From positions 24,370,157 to 24,434,156 of the forward strand of contig CM060192.1 of NCBI GenBank assembly GCA_030549335.1: a stretch of 64,000 nt of DNA. Reading direction: 5' to 3'. The translations under genes were made by a program, and so were the position numbers. Origin of the DNA: Pontederia crassipes (lineage: Eukaryota; Streptophyta; Magnoliopsida; Commelinales; Pontederiaceae). The notes beneath the pieces were generated by a model. The model searched no databases, was not told the DNA's origin, and was given only the letters and a program-made list of their open reading frames with translations. Of the stretch, positions 44,281 through 55,095 are shown piece after piece; the stretch's first letter is position 1, and each line of letters starts with the position of its first letter.

Positions 44281-44428
44281 GTGAGTTGGTGACTGGATAA
44301 AATTAAATTAAGCTTGGGTGCGAGACTTGAAGTATAGAGGAGGAGAGGAAGTGGAGAGAGCTTTGGCAAGAAAGGAGTTGCATCCACATATTGAGGAAAA
44401 GGTTCGCTAACTGGAGCGAGTTAAGAAG

Positions 44429-45924
44429 ATGGCGAAGGAGAGTGGAGAGAAGGAAGTATTAAAAGATCATGAGGATGAGGACGTGGTGATGCCGGGGTTC
44501 AGGTTTCATCCGACAGACGAAGAGCTCGTCGATTTTTATCTCCGGCGAAAAGTAGCAAGGAAGTCTTTCAGCATAAAGATCATCAGAGAGATAGATATCT
44601 ACAAGCACGATCCATGGGATCTTCCAAGTAAGTTTAGTCTCCAATTTTATCATTATTAGATAGCATATCCAATTATATTTCCTCTTCGATCGATCTCCTT
44701 GTGCCTGAGATATTTGAGAAATAAATCTTCGTCGTCTGTTAATCTGGTATCATGTTAACCTTATGCTTGCACTGCACGAATACTCTCTGCTGGTACAATA
44801 ATCATAAAATAGTTATGATCCATGCATGCTTCAAGTTTTCTTATTTTTTTAAACTAGTAGGCAGTTTAATTATTGCAAAATATGAAAGCAGTAAATCAAT
44901 GAAGAAAAAAGATATTACAGTGATTATAATCAGATCGTTTCCATCATCGCATCTGACTCCTACACATATATTCCGAATCTATTAAATGCCTCTTAGGTCA
45001 AAACATGAGTTAATAATTAACTTGTTACTTTTTCATTCGTCCTGAATTCCTTTTCAATATTGTTAAGTGAAGTAAATGCTTACTACGAGGGTTCTGAGTC
45101 ATTCTGTGTGGTGACTTGTCAATGTCATGACAGAACCTATTACTGCTGGAGAGAAGGAATGGTACTTCTTCTGTCTGAGGGGGAGGAAGTACAGAAACAG
45201 CATAAGGCCCAACAGGGTCACTGGATCAGGATTCTGGAAGGCCACCGGCATCGATCGCCCGATATATTCAGCAAGCAGAACTGGCGACTGCGTTGGCCTG
45301 AAGAAGTCCCTAGTCTACTACAGAGGCAGCGCCGGGAAAGGTACTAAGACCGACTGGATGATGCACGAATTCAGACTCCCTTCAAGCAGCAACACTGACA
45401 GCACTACCTCCCCCAGCATGCAAGAAGCTGTAAGAGTTCAACTTCTCGCACCTCTTAGGATCTTCCATTTATCTTTGTATATATCAAATTAATTATTCTA
45501 CATTTTTTTCCTTCTTTATCTTCAGGAAATCTGGACAATATGCAGAATTTTTAAGAGGAACGTAACATACAAGAAGCACCAACACTGGAAAGAACTAATT
45601 GCTGCGGAGCAAATTCCAGCTGACTCCAGTTCTAAAACTAGCAGCTTGGAATCTGATAGCCGGAATGGGCGAACTCATTTCGTGTCATCAGGCCATCCTC
45701 CTGGAGATATCAAGTTCACTAACAGTTTTTGTGCAGACAACAACCAATTCTACGCAGCGCAGTGGAGCGGTCTAACACAAGCTAATTCTTCGACAGCATT
45801 CCAATACAACAATGTGGCAGCAAGTCCAAATATAGAGCCGTTCAAAGATGGTAATTGGGATGAGCTTGGAAGGATCATGGAGTTCGTGGCAGATCCGGCA
45901 ACTGTTGCCTACGATTGTATATAG
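44429..45924 (+). CDS. NAC domain transcription factor, JUB1/NAC042-like
   Basis: Nuclear DNA-binding regulator. Three exons: 44429-44627, 45134-45429 and 45526-45924, with GT-AG introns; spliced length 894 nt, 297 residues. The start was chosen at AAGATGGCG, the first ATG in frame with the domain. All NAC subdomains are in order: [73 protein letters not shown] and [12 protein letters not shown] short [10 protein letters not shown] element follows at the start of exon 3. The Ser/Asn-rich C-terminus ends in an acidic patch ([10 protein letters not shown]) typical of activation regions. Intron 1 splits a Lys codon after DLP; intron 2 is in phase 0. The resemblance to JUB1/NAC042, which acts in stress and longevity control, comes from the subdomain sequences and is moderately sure. 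It is the only intact host gene seen. Confidence 0.93.
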
Positions 45925-46388
45925 TATATACACTTAGAGATCCATCGACTTCATGAATTTTTTTTTTTTATCATGCATGTAACTTATTATATACATAAAT
46001 TCATATATACATGATATATCACTCCAACAAGTAAACACTACAAGTACTCAAGTAGTAGCAATGAGTTCGATAGACACATATATACAATAGCGGTTGAGAG
46101 CACTCCATGTTCTAAGGGTAAGGAACTTCCTGTAACTGATACATGTAATATAGATAATGATGTATGCCACTATATATGGTGCAGGAGTTCCTTATTTTGG
46201 CAGAACAAGGAATGCAATGTATACTTAGCTCACAGCCAATAAAGATACGATCGATATTTTTATCACTCGTATTACTCTATATATACGTATGGTACGAATC
46301 AATCATAGATTCAAATCAACGGTACGTGCTAACGTAGCATAACAATTGTGTCCCAGATTCTGATTAATTGAATAAAGAATAACTCTCC

Positions 46389-46426
<38 letters not shown>

Positions 46427-47231
46427 CTACTTTTTGATCCTTTGGTTCGTTCTTATTATTGAGCAAATTTTTTGGTCAGTGATGACAATTAATTCCACAA
46501 AGTTCAGCCACCGCTGTACATGACTTCTAATTCCTCATAGAACAATTAATTGACGAGAAAATAAGAAATCTCACTTTCAATCACCCAAATATATATATCT
46601 TTCATGCCACGTCCATCATTTGACATTTTGCCCTGGCTCATTTCATTATTTTCAATAAGACAAGAAGTGAGACCTGTTTTTCTTCCAATTACGAATGCTG
46701 AGTACGTTTCATGGAAGACATTGACAATTTGACGTATATGTAATACTTAATTCTTCTTTCTGAGCCTTGACTTACACTACTTCGTCAAAGCGTATCACGA
46801 TGAATCAATGGCATGTCCACATATATATTCATCATCCTTTGTAATATTGGGATAACTCAAGGCTAGAGTAGCTTCTCAGGAGATTGGTATTTCTCTCGTC
46901 TTTTTTTATAATTACAAATGGTGATCAGTTTAATACAATTAAGATAGATAGTTTTTTGCTTGTTAAAGAGGCAGGTTATTAATTTATTTATGCAACTTCT
47001 ATTTAAATCACTTGGCCAGTTTAACTAGGCCATCTGCATCTCCTATAAATTTAATTCATATTATATAATTTTTCTTCATCTTTTCGGTCCTTAATTTACT
47101 CTAACTTCTCTGCCATGCATCGACCTGGACATCGAATATCACGTACATGTTAAGTTTTTTTCTTTTCTATAAGGCATGTTAAGTTTTAGTGCATACACGA
47201 ACATTTCAACGTATTCACTCTCTTATAGTCG

Positions 47232-47291
<60 letters not shown>

Positions 47292-47563
47292 CACCTATGT
47301 ACGTATATGGTATTTAAAATACTTTGGTACGGACATGGGAGACCTACATGTACATCCTTACTTGCCCCAATGGGGGCCATATATACAATAATACTTGTTC
47401 TTTTTCAATTTTCTAATAAGCATTTAATATGGTTTTAACTACGTATGTGCTGCATACGCATAGGTCATAGCATACCGTACGACAGAACCAATCTTAAAAT
47501 TAGGAAACACCAAATATTATATAAGTCACAAATTTTTAAATATTTAATAAACAAAAGTAATAA
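45925..47563. other. NAC 3' flank and intergenic DNA
   Basis: AT-rich with (TA)n runs at about 46396-46424 and 47228-47294. No further gene recognised. Confidence 0.5.
46238..46243 (+). terminator. Possible poly(A) signal of the NAC gene
   Basis: AATAAA about 310 bp after the stop codon. Plant signals are loose, so this is only a candidate. Confidence 0.35.
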
Positions 47564-49996
47564 TGTAACGTCTCCAAAGTCGCCCCTCCTGTCACATAGG
47601 CAGTCAGGTTGACTTTGAAATCGCTACATTGCCTATTACACTATTAACTATGACCATTTAACAAAATGACATACGTGACATCAATATAATAAAAAATATA
47701 ATTAAAGACTTTAATGCGGAAGTTTAAACGATGAGATGTCAAGAGATATCATAGTTAATGTGATCTATAACAAAGTGGAGAAAAATCACAACTTAACAAG
47801 TTCATCAGAAAGAAATGTTCGATATGCAGAAGAACATGATGTTTATTAATAGAAGAGAACATGATGAAACGTAAATACATATTTCCAGGGCTTGTAGCAA
47901 TAGCTTGTGTCATGTGCAGCATTCTCCAAGCTCTGTGCCATCCATCACCTCATCAATTAGGATTCTCACCTGCAAAATCTCAATGCAGGAGAATCGAATA
48001 CCCATGAGCAAAAAGCCCAATACAATAGCAAAATAGACAGTGAAATAAGAATCAATGATAATCATAGCAATAATATCCGTGATGAGCAATACTATACGTA
48101 CTTTGACTTCTATACATTGACTATAATGGGTCAATACATCATGCTTTAACAATATCAATATATGTACTCTATTCTTTACTATGACCATACTTTGTCTTTA
48201 CTCTACATTATATTTACCATATCATGTTCCATACTTTACTATAACTATATTCTATACTGTACAATACTTTATTTTGCATTTGCACTACTGTGAGTTGCTC
48301 TACGTCTTTTATATTACTATGATATCCTTAAAGTTAGTTGTCCTATGCGAGCTCAACTTTATTAGATTTGGATGTTAGAGGTGCCTTTATGAATCTGTAA
48401 AGTCAGTAAACTCATAAAGGAATAAGGGTGTGACAATGCATCACCCAATTCGAAATGTAGGTGGGAGAGGACCTACACCCCAAGAACAGTGGTCATTTAA
48501 GAACATGTAGGTTCACTGTCTCCTCGGTTAGCTACCTGTCCCTCTGGCTCAATACTATATTCTCCGGGGGAAGGAGTGTGACCAATGCATCACCCTTTTT
48601 CGAGACACAGGTGGGAGAGAACCTGAAGTCTCAGGAACAATGGTCATTAAAGACCAGTAGGTTCGTTGTCTCCTCAGCTAACTACTTGCCCCTCTCTATA
48701 GCATACTATAATTTTTGTTCCGTACAATGAGATGGCACATAACAATCTCGTATCTTTATCTTTACTTTATTCATCTTTGTTTATCATGTAGTTTATGAAT
48801 CAAGACCCAAATGGGTGTTAACTTTTGTATAATAGGACTCAACCAGTATAGGTGAACTGGTTAGAGTCTCCGATTAGAACTTATGATTCGGATTCAAGTC
48901 GGGTTAGAATCCGATTTGGACTATGTCAATATCAAAGCTAGTTCAGTGTCTCTCTATGATTTGGGTGGGTCGAACCAGTTGGTTCGGACCAATGGGTTTG
49001 ACTAAATCGGACTGTTTGAACCGACTGGTCTGACTGAACTGGTCGATCATTCTCTGGCACCGGTCGATCGGTTCTCTTGAATCGGTCGACACTTGTTCTT
49101 TGTTATCGGATCGATCGATCGCACGCATAGGGCCGATCGACCGATGGCTCTAGGATCGATCAATCGAACTGATGATTGGTCGACCGGTCGTAAGATCATG
49201 AGGACATGGACTGCGCGTAGGATCGATCGACCGTTCGGAATATAGATCAGTCGATCACGAAATCAGATCTATCTGTTGACAGATAGATCGGTCTACCGCC
49301 CTGGTGTGGCCGGTCGATAGGAACTCTTGTGAGTTCTTCGCACAGATCGGTCGATCGTTAATAAAATTGGTCGACCGGTCCCTACGATAAAATAGGGCCA
49401 CCGGACTTCATTTTTGGTTGCCTTCCGGCCATCAAATAGTGATGATGAAAATACGAAAAAATGTAGTTGACATTCTCAGGATCAAAATGAACTATTCTTA
49501 CGCATTAATCAATCAACATTTCATCATCTAGGGATTTAAAATGCTAAGGTATCTTTTTCGATCAAAACGAGTTCACCGGTGTCCTGTTCTTCGTCGATTC
49601 GGTCGTTGGTCGTTCCTAGCCAACAAGAAGGTTCGCCTGGCCCCTGCGCACGTCGAGGGAGGGTCTCCGTGCGTCGAAGGTCATCGGTCGTTGCAGTTTA
49701 GTCGTCTCTGCTTCGTACGTCCACCGGAGTCGCGGAAGAAGAAGAAGAAGACAAAAACGGAAGGGAGAGCGGGGGCCGGGCATGAGGGAATCCAAAGGGG
49801 GCGAGGGCGCCCTCCTCTCGCCCCTTTGGTCGGCCAGATTTGGAAACGGCCGCGATCTGGGGCGAGACTCTCGCCCCTGGTCGGCCGTTTCTTGTCGTTC
49901 TTCCTTTTTTTTGAATCCGTTATGAATTCGTGCCTTAATTGCTAATTAAATTTGATTTTGAATTGATTTGGTGGTTTTAAAAATGTAGGCGTTACA
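47564..49996 (-). mobile_element. Solo LTR related to the Tekay-type LTR
   Basis: 2433 bp, TGTAACG...GTTACA, flanked by a perfect 5-bp duplication AATAA (47559-47563 and 49997-50001). In reverse orientation it matches 8286-10901, including the GGTCGACCG array (49010-49390) and the repeated GTGATGCATTG...CCACCTG segments. It lies about 1.6 kb downstream of the NAC gene. An ORF at 49541-49945 is part of the LTR and is not a gene. Confidence 0.85.
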
Positions 49997-50429
49997 AATA
50001 ATATATTACATATAAGAGCTACTACCCAAAATATACAAGTGAATATTATATTAAAAAGTATGTTTTTTATCTTATGTGTAATTAAATTTATAATTTGAAA
50101 TATATCGGTATGTTAGAAAAATTAAACTCTGCCTTATTTTTAGATATCGATTTCATACTTTTGCTAGCTACAAGGATACACTGTATAGAATATATGCCGG
50201 CTATAATTTAGCACTTGGTCTATTTACTGATTTATATATTGGCGACTTCATGATTAAAATTTCCAAATTCAGGGCTAACTTAACCAACATAATGAATTAT
50301 CACTTGTGTTTAATGATATAATACAAATATTTAAAAGGTTCAAATTTATTTTTAATAATAAAATTAATATATCAATTTGTAACATGATTAAAATTTTTAA
50401 ATTTACCCCCTCCATCTCCCGGAGCATAT
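49997..50429. other. AT-rich spacer
   Basis: Nothing recognised apart from the target-site copy at its left edge. Confidence 0.5.
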
Positions 50430-50674
50430 ACGACGGAGAGCTACAGGTAGAGTCCACGCCATGGAGGTTGATGAGATTTTAACATGAATGAGGAAGATTA
50501 AGGTAAACCTTTGAGTATTCATGATTATGTTAACGTCATACATGTCAATGTGATTTTGCATGCATTCATGTCTTAGATTATGAATTGATTAATGTAAAAG
50601 ATACTGAAGAAACATGTATGAGTTCATAAGTAAGATTGAAATTCGAGAACGAATTTCTTTTAAGGGGGGAAGGA
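50430..50674 (+). mobile_element. Detached internal 3' fragment of the gag-only Ty3 element
   Basis: Nearly the same as 54165-54404: the last gag codons (GAGCTACAGGTAGAGTCCA), the 3' non-coding region and the polypurine tract GGGGGGAAGGA. It sits upstream of what is otherwise the 5' LTR, so an LTR here has internal sequence on both sides. Confidence 0.8.
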
Positions 50675-50749
50675 TGTAACAACCCCAAATTTTGGATGGG
50701 GTTATTTAAGACATTTGAAGAAAGCCCTAAGAAACGCTGGGCTAGAATC

Positions 50750-50757
50750 TATAAAAG
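50750..50757 (+). promoter_or_regulatory. TATA box in the gag-only LTR
   Basis: TATAAAAG followed by CCCCCAAACCC and a pyrimidine-rich stretch. It is kept in both LTRs. Confidence 0.6.
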
Positions 50758-51779
50758 CCCCCAAACCCTCTCTCTCTTCTCTTTTTTTAATTCTCTCACG
50801 TGACAGCTGTAACCTAGGAGGAGGAAAAAAGGTAAAGAATGAGCAAGAAGAAGAGGGCAAAGAGGAAGAGGACATGGACAAAGGAAAGGGGATTGACATC
50901 GAGGAAGAACAAGATCATAAGTTTGTAAAGGGGATCCAACCCCTCCTCCCCTCTCAATATTTTTTTATGTTTGGATTGAAAGATCCAAGGAAACCCTAGT
51001 CCTTGGTAAGGATTGTGATTGAGGGTTACATTATGCGTTAGATCTGAAGGGTTCTCATATATGATTCATGTTCTTGAGATCCCATGTTAAATTCTTATGG
51101 TATGGTTCTATGTTCGTGAGATTTAGGATGAATCTAAGATTCCAAAGAAAGGGTGATTTCGTATGTTTTTCATGTGCTTTTATGCCTATGATATATAGAT
51201 CAAGCCTAGACCTTTTGGGATGCTTTGTAATACGTTTTCCCAAAGTTTCATTGAAAAACATGCAAGATGCGAGCTCAATACGGGCTTAAGGGTGTTAATA
51301 CGGGCAAGAGGGCTTTAATACGGACTGCCAGTATTTTCTGGTTCGATGTCAATACGACCTGAAGGCCAAAATTTTGACATGGGGGGCAAAAATACGGGCT
51401 GACCGTATTTTTATTGCGTGCCTAATATGACCTGCAGGGAGTTAATACGACCTAGAGGGCAAAAATATGACTAGGCCGTATTACCCTCGCAGATTGAGCA
51501 TACTTATGATAACTCTAATTTATTTTCAAGGTATTTATGTTATGGATATGAAATGTATGTTCAACCATAATTAAGCTAAAATATGAAGAATTATTGATAT
51601 GAATGATTGATGTATTGCAAAGCATAATGCACCTAAAGTTTAAGAAGAATATCTCACACATCAATGTTGAGAAGCAAAGTCCTGCACATATGTACGTACT
51701 TCAAGGGGACCTAAGCCCACAAAGTAAAGTCTTACATTTGTGTATGTTCTTCTCAAGGAACAAAGTCCCTCATAAAAAA

Positions 51780-51912
51780 GTGTGTGTATTTCCTGGAATA
51801 AAGCCCATCACTATTATAGTGTGTGTATTCTTTGGAATAAAGTCTCTCACTATTATAGTGTGCGTATTCGTTGAAATAAAGTCCATCACTATTATGATGT
51901 GCGTGTTCCAAG
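51780..51912 (+). repeat. Tandem repeat inside the LTR
   Basis: About three copies of a unit containing AATAAAGTCCMTCACTATTAT followed by GTGTGYGTRTTC, with a further diverged copy near 52190. Confidence 0.75.
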
Positions 51913-53059
51913 GATGTGGCCTATGATGATGTGATATGATTCTTTCAACTATGTTATGATAAAAAAAGTTATAAGATAAAGTAGAAACGAAAGTGAAGTT
52001 AAAGTATCTTATGAGAAAGAACGAATGTTAAGATGATGATGATGAAGTAAAGTTGGGAAGTAAAGACCTACACTTATATATGTACTTCAAGGGGATCTAA
52101 GCCTGAGAAATAAAGTCCTACTTCTATGTATATACTTTCCAAGGAACAATGTCCCTCGTCATAAAGTGTGTGTATTCCTAAAGATGACTAGGAATAAAGT
52201 CCCTCACTATTATGATGTGTGTGTTCTTAAGTATGACTTATGATATAGAATGAAAGTAAATATGTCATTATGTGATAAAGATGAAGAATGAAGATGACAC
52301 ATGAAGGATCACAAAATAAAGAAAGAAAAGAATGAAAAAGATCCAAAGGGTTATAAAGCAACCCTGAGGAGATGTAAAATATGAAGTCAAGAAGTAAGGA
52401 TTAAGGAATTATGAAGATACTCTTAGAATGTACATGACAATGAATGTGAAATGAAATTATATGTTATGTATGTTATGAATGATATGAATGTATGTTTATA
52501 TTACATGTTACTTGCTGATGATGGATTCGAAGTAAAGCAGGTATGACATGATGTTTATGTTATATGGATGTTATATGACGAATGAAAGTAAGCATGATGT
52601 ATTGTCATATAAGGTTTATGATATAGTTCATGTCATGCATGTTTATATGTTATTGAGTATGACAATGATGCATCACATGTAGTATGATGTGATAGGATAG
52701 CATGACATGCATGACCTTTACATACTCTAACTAGGAAACTCCTTTGGATCCGTGCTGGTAACTAAGATTAAGTGATGGATGACAGCTCAAGCTCATGACG
52801 AAGTGTTGTGCATGCTTAGGATTAAATAAGTCTCAAGGTTCTAGATGAACAATGAGGCTAATAATGTAATGAAAAGTTTAGGCATTTAATGTCTTATGGA
52901 ATATTAGTTTATTTGACCAATAGAAAGCTTTTATTAATTATGATTTTCTCTAAATTGTCAAGTCTTTCGCTGTTAAATCATGTATGGTGAACGGGCTAAT
53001 GGCGCGAAATTGCCCTAAATGTCCAAAACTTTTAGGGTGGATTTTCGAGTCGTTACAGT

Positions 53060-53070
53060 TGGTATCAGAG
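53060..53070 (+). other. Primer binding site, initiator Met tRNA
   Basis: TGGTATCAGAG, 2 nt after the LTR end GTTACA. Perfect match to the tRNA-iMet complement. Confidence 0.9.
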
Positions 53071-53235
53071 CATAGTTATAACCTATGTTAGGTATGTCAT
53101 AAAACTATTAAGGGTCTAAGTCCATGTGCAACCGTCATGAGCAGTCATCCAAGGTAAAGAGTATGTATGTTTTATGTCATATGATTAACTATTTATTGTG
53201 ACCACCTAATGTTGGTTGGTTAATGTTTATGAAGG

Positions 53236-54231
53236 ATGAAGCCAGAAGGTCCTTCAAACACTTCAGGGGACCAAAAGGAACTGATCAAGAGCATGACCCA
53301 CATGGCTCATGCTATGTAGAGGAACGCAGACTCGAAACGCTCTGACCACTCGAGTTCGAGAATTGAGAGATTCCTGAAACTGCATCCTCCTACCTTTAAT
53401 GGAGAGAGGAATCCAGACAAGGCTGAGGATTGGTTGGATGTTATCATTGAGAAGTTTCATGCCATGCACTGCTCTGACCGACATAAGGTCAACCTAGCTA
53501 CTCATCAGCTGGTCGACCAGGCTCGCCATTGGTGGAAATCGGTGATAAGGACTCAGTTCAACAAAGATGATGAGATCACCTGGAAGGATTTCAAAAGGGC
53601 CTTCAGGAACCACCACTATCCTCCACATGTTAGGGGGAAGAAACGGACCGAATTCATGAACCTACAACAGGGCAGCTTGACTGTAGAAGAATACCTCAAC
53701 AAGTTCCTCGAGCTTGAGAGGTATAATCATCTGAAGGACGATGAAGAGCTGAGGGTGAACCACTTTATCAAAGGACTGAAACCTCTCCTGAGGATGAGTG
53801 TCAAATGTGGTGACACTGAGACCATGGCCAAGGCAATTTACCTGGCAACCAAACTAGCCGAAGAAATTGAGACACAGAAGAGGTATGAAAAGGACAAGGA
53901 GCCCAGGAAGAATCAAAGTAAGGAATCTAAGAAGGAGCAGAGGCAAGAAAGAAGAGATGATGACTCTAACCCTTATAAGAGAAATGGAGATGGACAAGGA
54001 CATTCACGTTGCCCACAGTGTCATAGGTTTCACACAAAAGAATGCCGTATGAAATCAGGAGCATGTCTTCAATGTGATAAGATTGGCCACTACATTAGAG
54101 ATTGTCCAGAGAGACGTGATGATCTAAAGGACAAAGACAATGCTAAACAAAATGATGAACGACGAAGAGCTACAGGTAGAGTCCACGTCATGGAGGTTGA
54201 TGAGATTCATAACATGAATGAGGAAAATTAA
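53236..54231 (+). CDS. Gag polyprotein with zinc knuckle, one in-frame stop
   Basis: The frame opens at ATG 53236 (MKPEGPSNT) and has a single TAG at codon 28 (53317-53319). It then stays open to 54231, with an ATG at 53434 giving 265 residues. The capsid core has FLKLHPPTFNG, AEDWLDVI, ATHQLVDQARHWWKS and FMNLQQGSLTVEEYLNKF. A basic linker follows, then CPQCHRFHTKECRMKSGACLQC and the knuckle C-x2-C-x4-H-x4-C (CLQCDKIGHYIRDC). Length and layout fit a complete Tekay-like gag without protease. The capsid start is upstream of the stop-free ATG, so the 265-residue form would lack the first part. Otherwise it is remarkably intact beside the wreckage around it. Confidence 0.85.
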
Positions 54232-54389
54232 GGTAAACCTTTGAGTATTTATGATTATGTTAACGTCATACATGTCAATGTGATTTTGCATGCATTCATT
54301 TCTTAGACTATGAATTGATTAATGCAAAAGATACTGAAGAAACATGTATGACTTCATAGGTAAGATTGAAATTTGAGGACGAATTTCTT

Positions 54390-54404
54390 TTAAGGGGTGA
54401 AGGA
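54390..54404 (+). other. Polypurine tract of the gag-only Ty3 element
   Basis: AAGGGGTGAAGGA directly before the 3' LTR start TGTAACAACCCC. Confidence 0.75.
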
Positions 54405-55095
54405 TGTAACAACCCCAAATTTTAGATGAGGGTATTTAAGTCATTTAAAAAAAGTCCTAAGAAACTCTGGGCTAGAATCTATAAAAGCCCCCAAACCCTC
54501 CCTCTTCTCTCTTTTCTTATTTCCCCCACGTGATAGCTGTAACCTAGGAGGAGGAAAAAGGAGGAGAACGAGCAAGAAAAAGAGGGCAAAGAGGAAGAGG
54601 ACATGGACAAAGGAAAGGGGATTGACATCGAGGAAGAACAAGATCATAAGTTTGTAAAGGGGATCCAACCCCTCTCTTCCCTCTTAATATTTTTTATGTT
54701 TGGATTGAGAGATCCAAGGAAACCCTAGTCCTTGGTAGGGATTGTGATTGAGGGCTACATTATGCATTAGATCTGAAGGGTTCTCATATATGATTCATGT
54801 TCTTGAGATCCCATGTTAAATTCTTATGCTATGGTTCCATGTTCGTGAGATTTAGGATGAATCCTAGATTCCAAAGAAAGGGTTATTTCGTATGTTTTTC
54901 ATGTGCTTTTGATGCCTATGATATATAGATCAAGCCTAGACCTTTTGGGATGCTTTGTATTACGTTTTCCCAAAGTTTCATTGAAAAACATGCAAGACGC
55001 GAGCTCAATACGGGCTAAAGGGTGTTAATACGGGTAAGAGGGCTTTAATACGGGCTGCCAGTATTTTTTTGTGCGAGGTCAATTCGACCTAAAGG
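54405..55095 (+). repeat. 3' LTR of the gag-only Ty3 element, interrupted
   Basis: First 691 bp of the LTR, very similar to 50675-51360. Broken by the Athila-type LTR beginning TGATAGTG; the rest is outside the window. Confidence 0.85.

Larger units (their letters stand above)
50675..53057 (+). repeat. 5' LTR of the gag-only Ty3 element
   Basis: 2383 bp. TATAAAAG lies at 50750-50757 (and at 54480-54487 in the other LTR), only 75 bp inside. It contains AATACG-rich repeats (51270-51480) and 50-bp tandem repeats (51780-51912). Confidence 0.85.
50675..55095 (+). mobile_element. Gag-only Ty3 element (TR-GAG type)
   Basis: LTRs start TGTAACAACCCC and end GTTACA. The first LTR is complete (50675-53057); the second (54405-55095) is cut by the Athila-type element at 55096. 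The interior is only 1.35 kb: primer site, gag and polypurine tract, with no pol. Such elements have been described in plants as terminal-repeat retrotransposons with gag. The gag style and the FEDEFLLRG-like coding echo before the polypurine tract fit the Tekay/Del lineage, so a Tekay-type partner could have supplied enzymes. Confidence 0.85.

Noticed and set aside
44752-44985. 77-codon ORF in NAC intron 1
   Set aside because: Entirely intronic, AT-rich and without features.
46105-46215. Possible hairpin (AAGGAACTTCCTG with CAGGAGTTCCTT)
   Set aside because: Only about 12 pairs with a long loop and no extended arm, so it is not a convincing miRNA precursor.
47176-47391. ORFs of 64-71 codons through a TA repeat
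   Set aside because: Tyr/Ile repeats made by the (TA)n microsatellite.
49541-49945. 134-codon ORF
   Set aside because: Lies on the opposite strand inside a solo LTR and has no domain.
51603-51926. 107-codon ORF with repeated VCVF-like units
   Set aside because: It is the LTR tandem repeat read in one frame, and the other LTR is too incomplete to support it.
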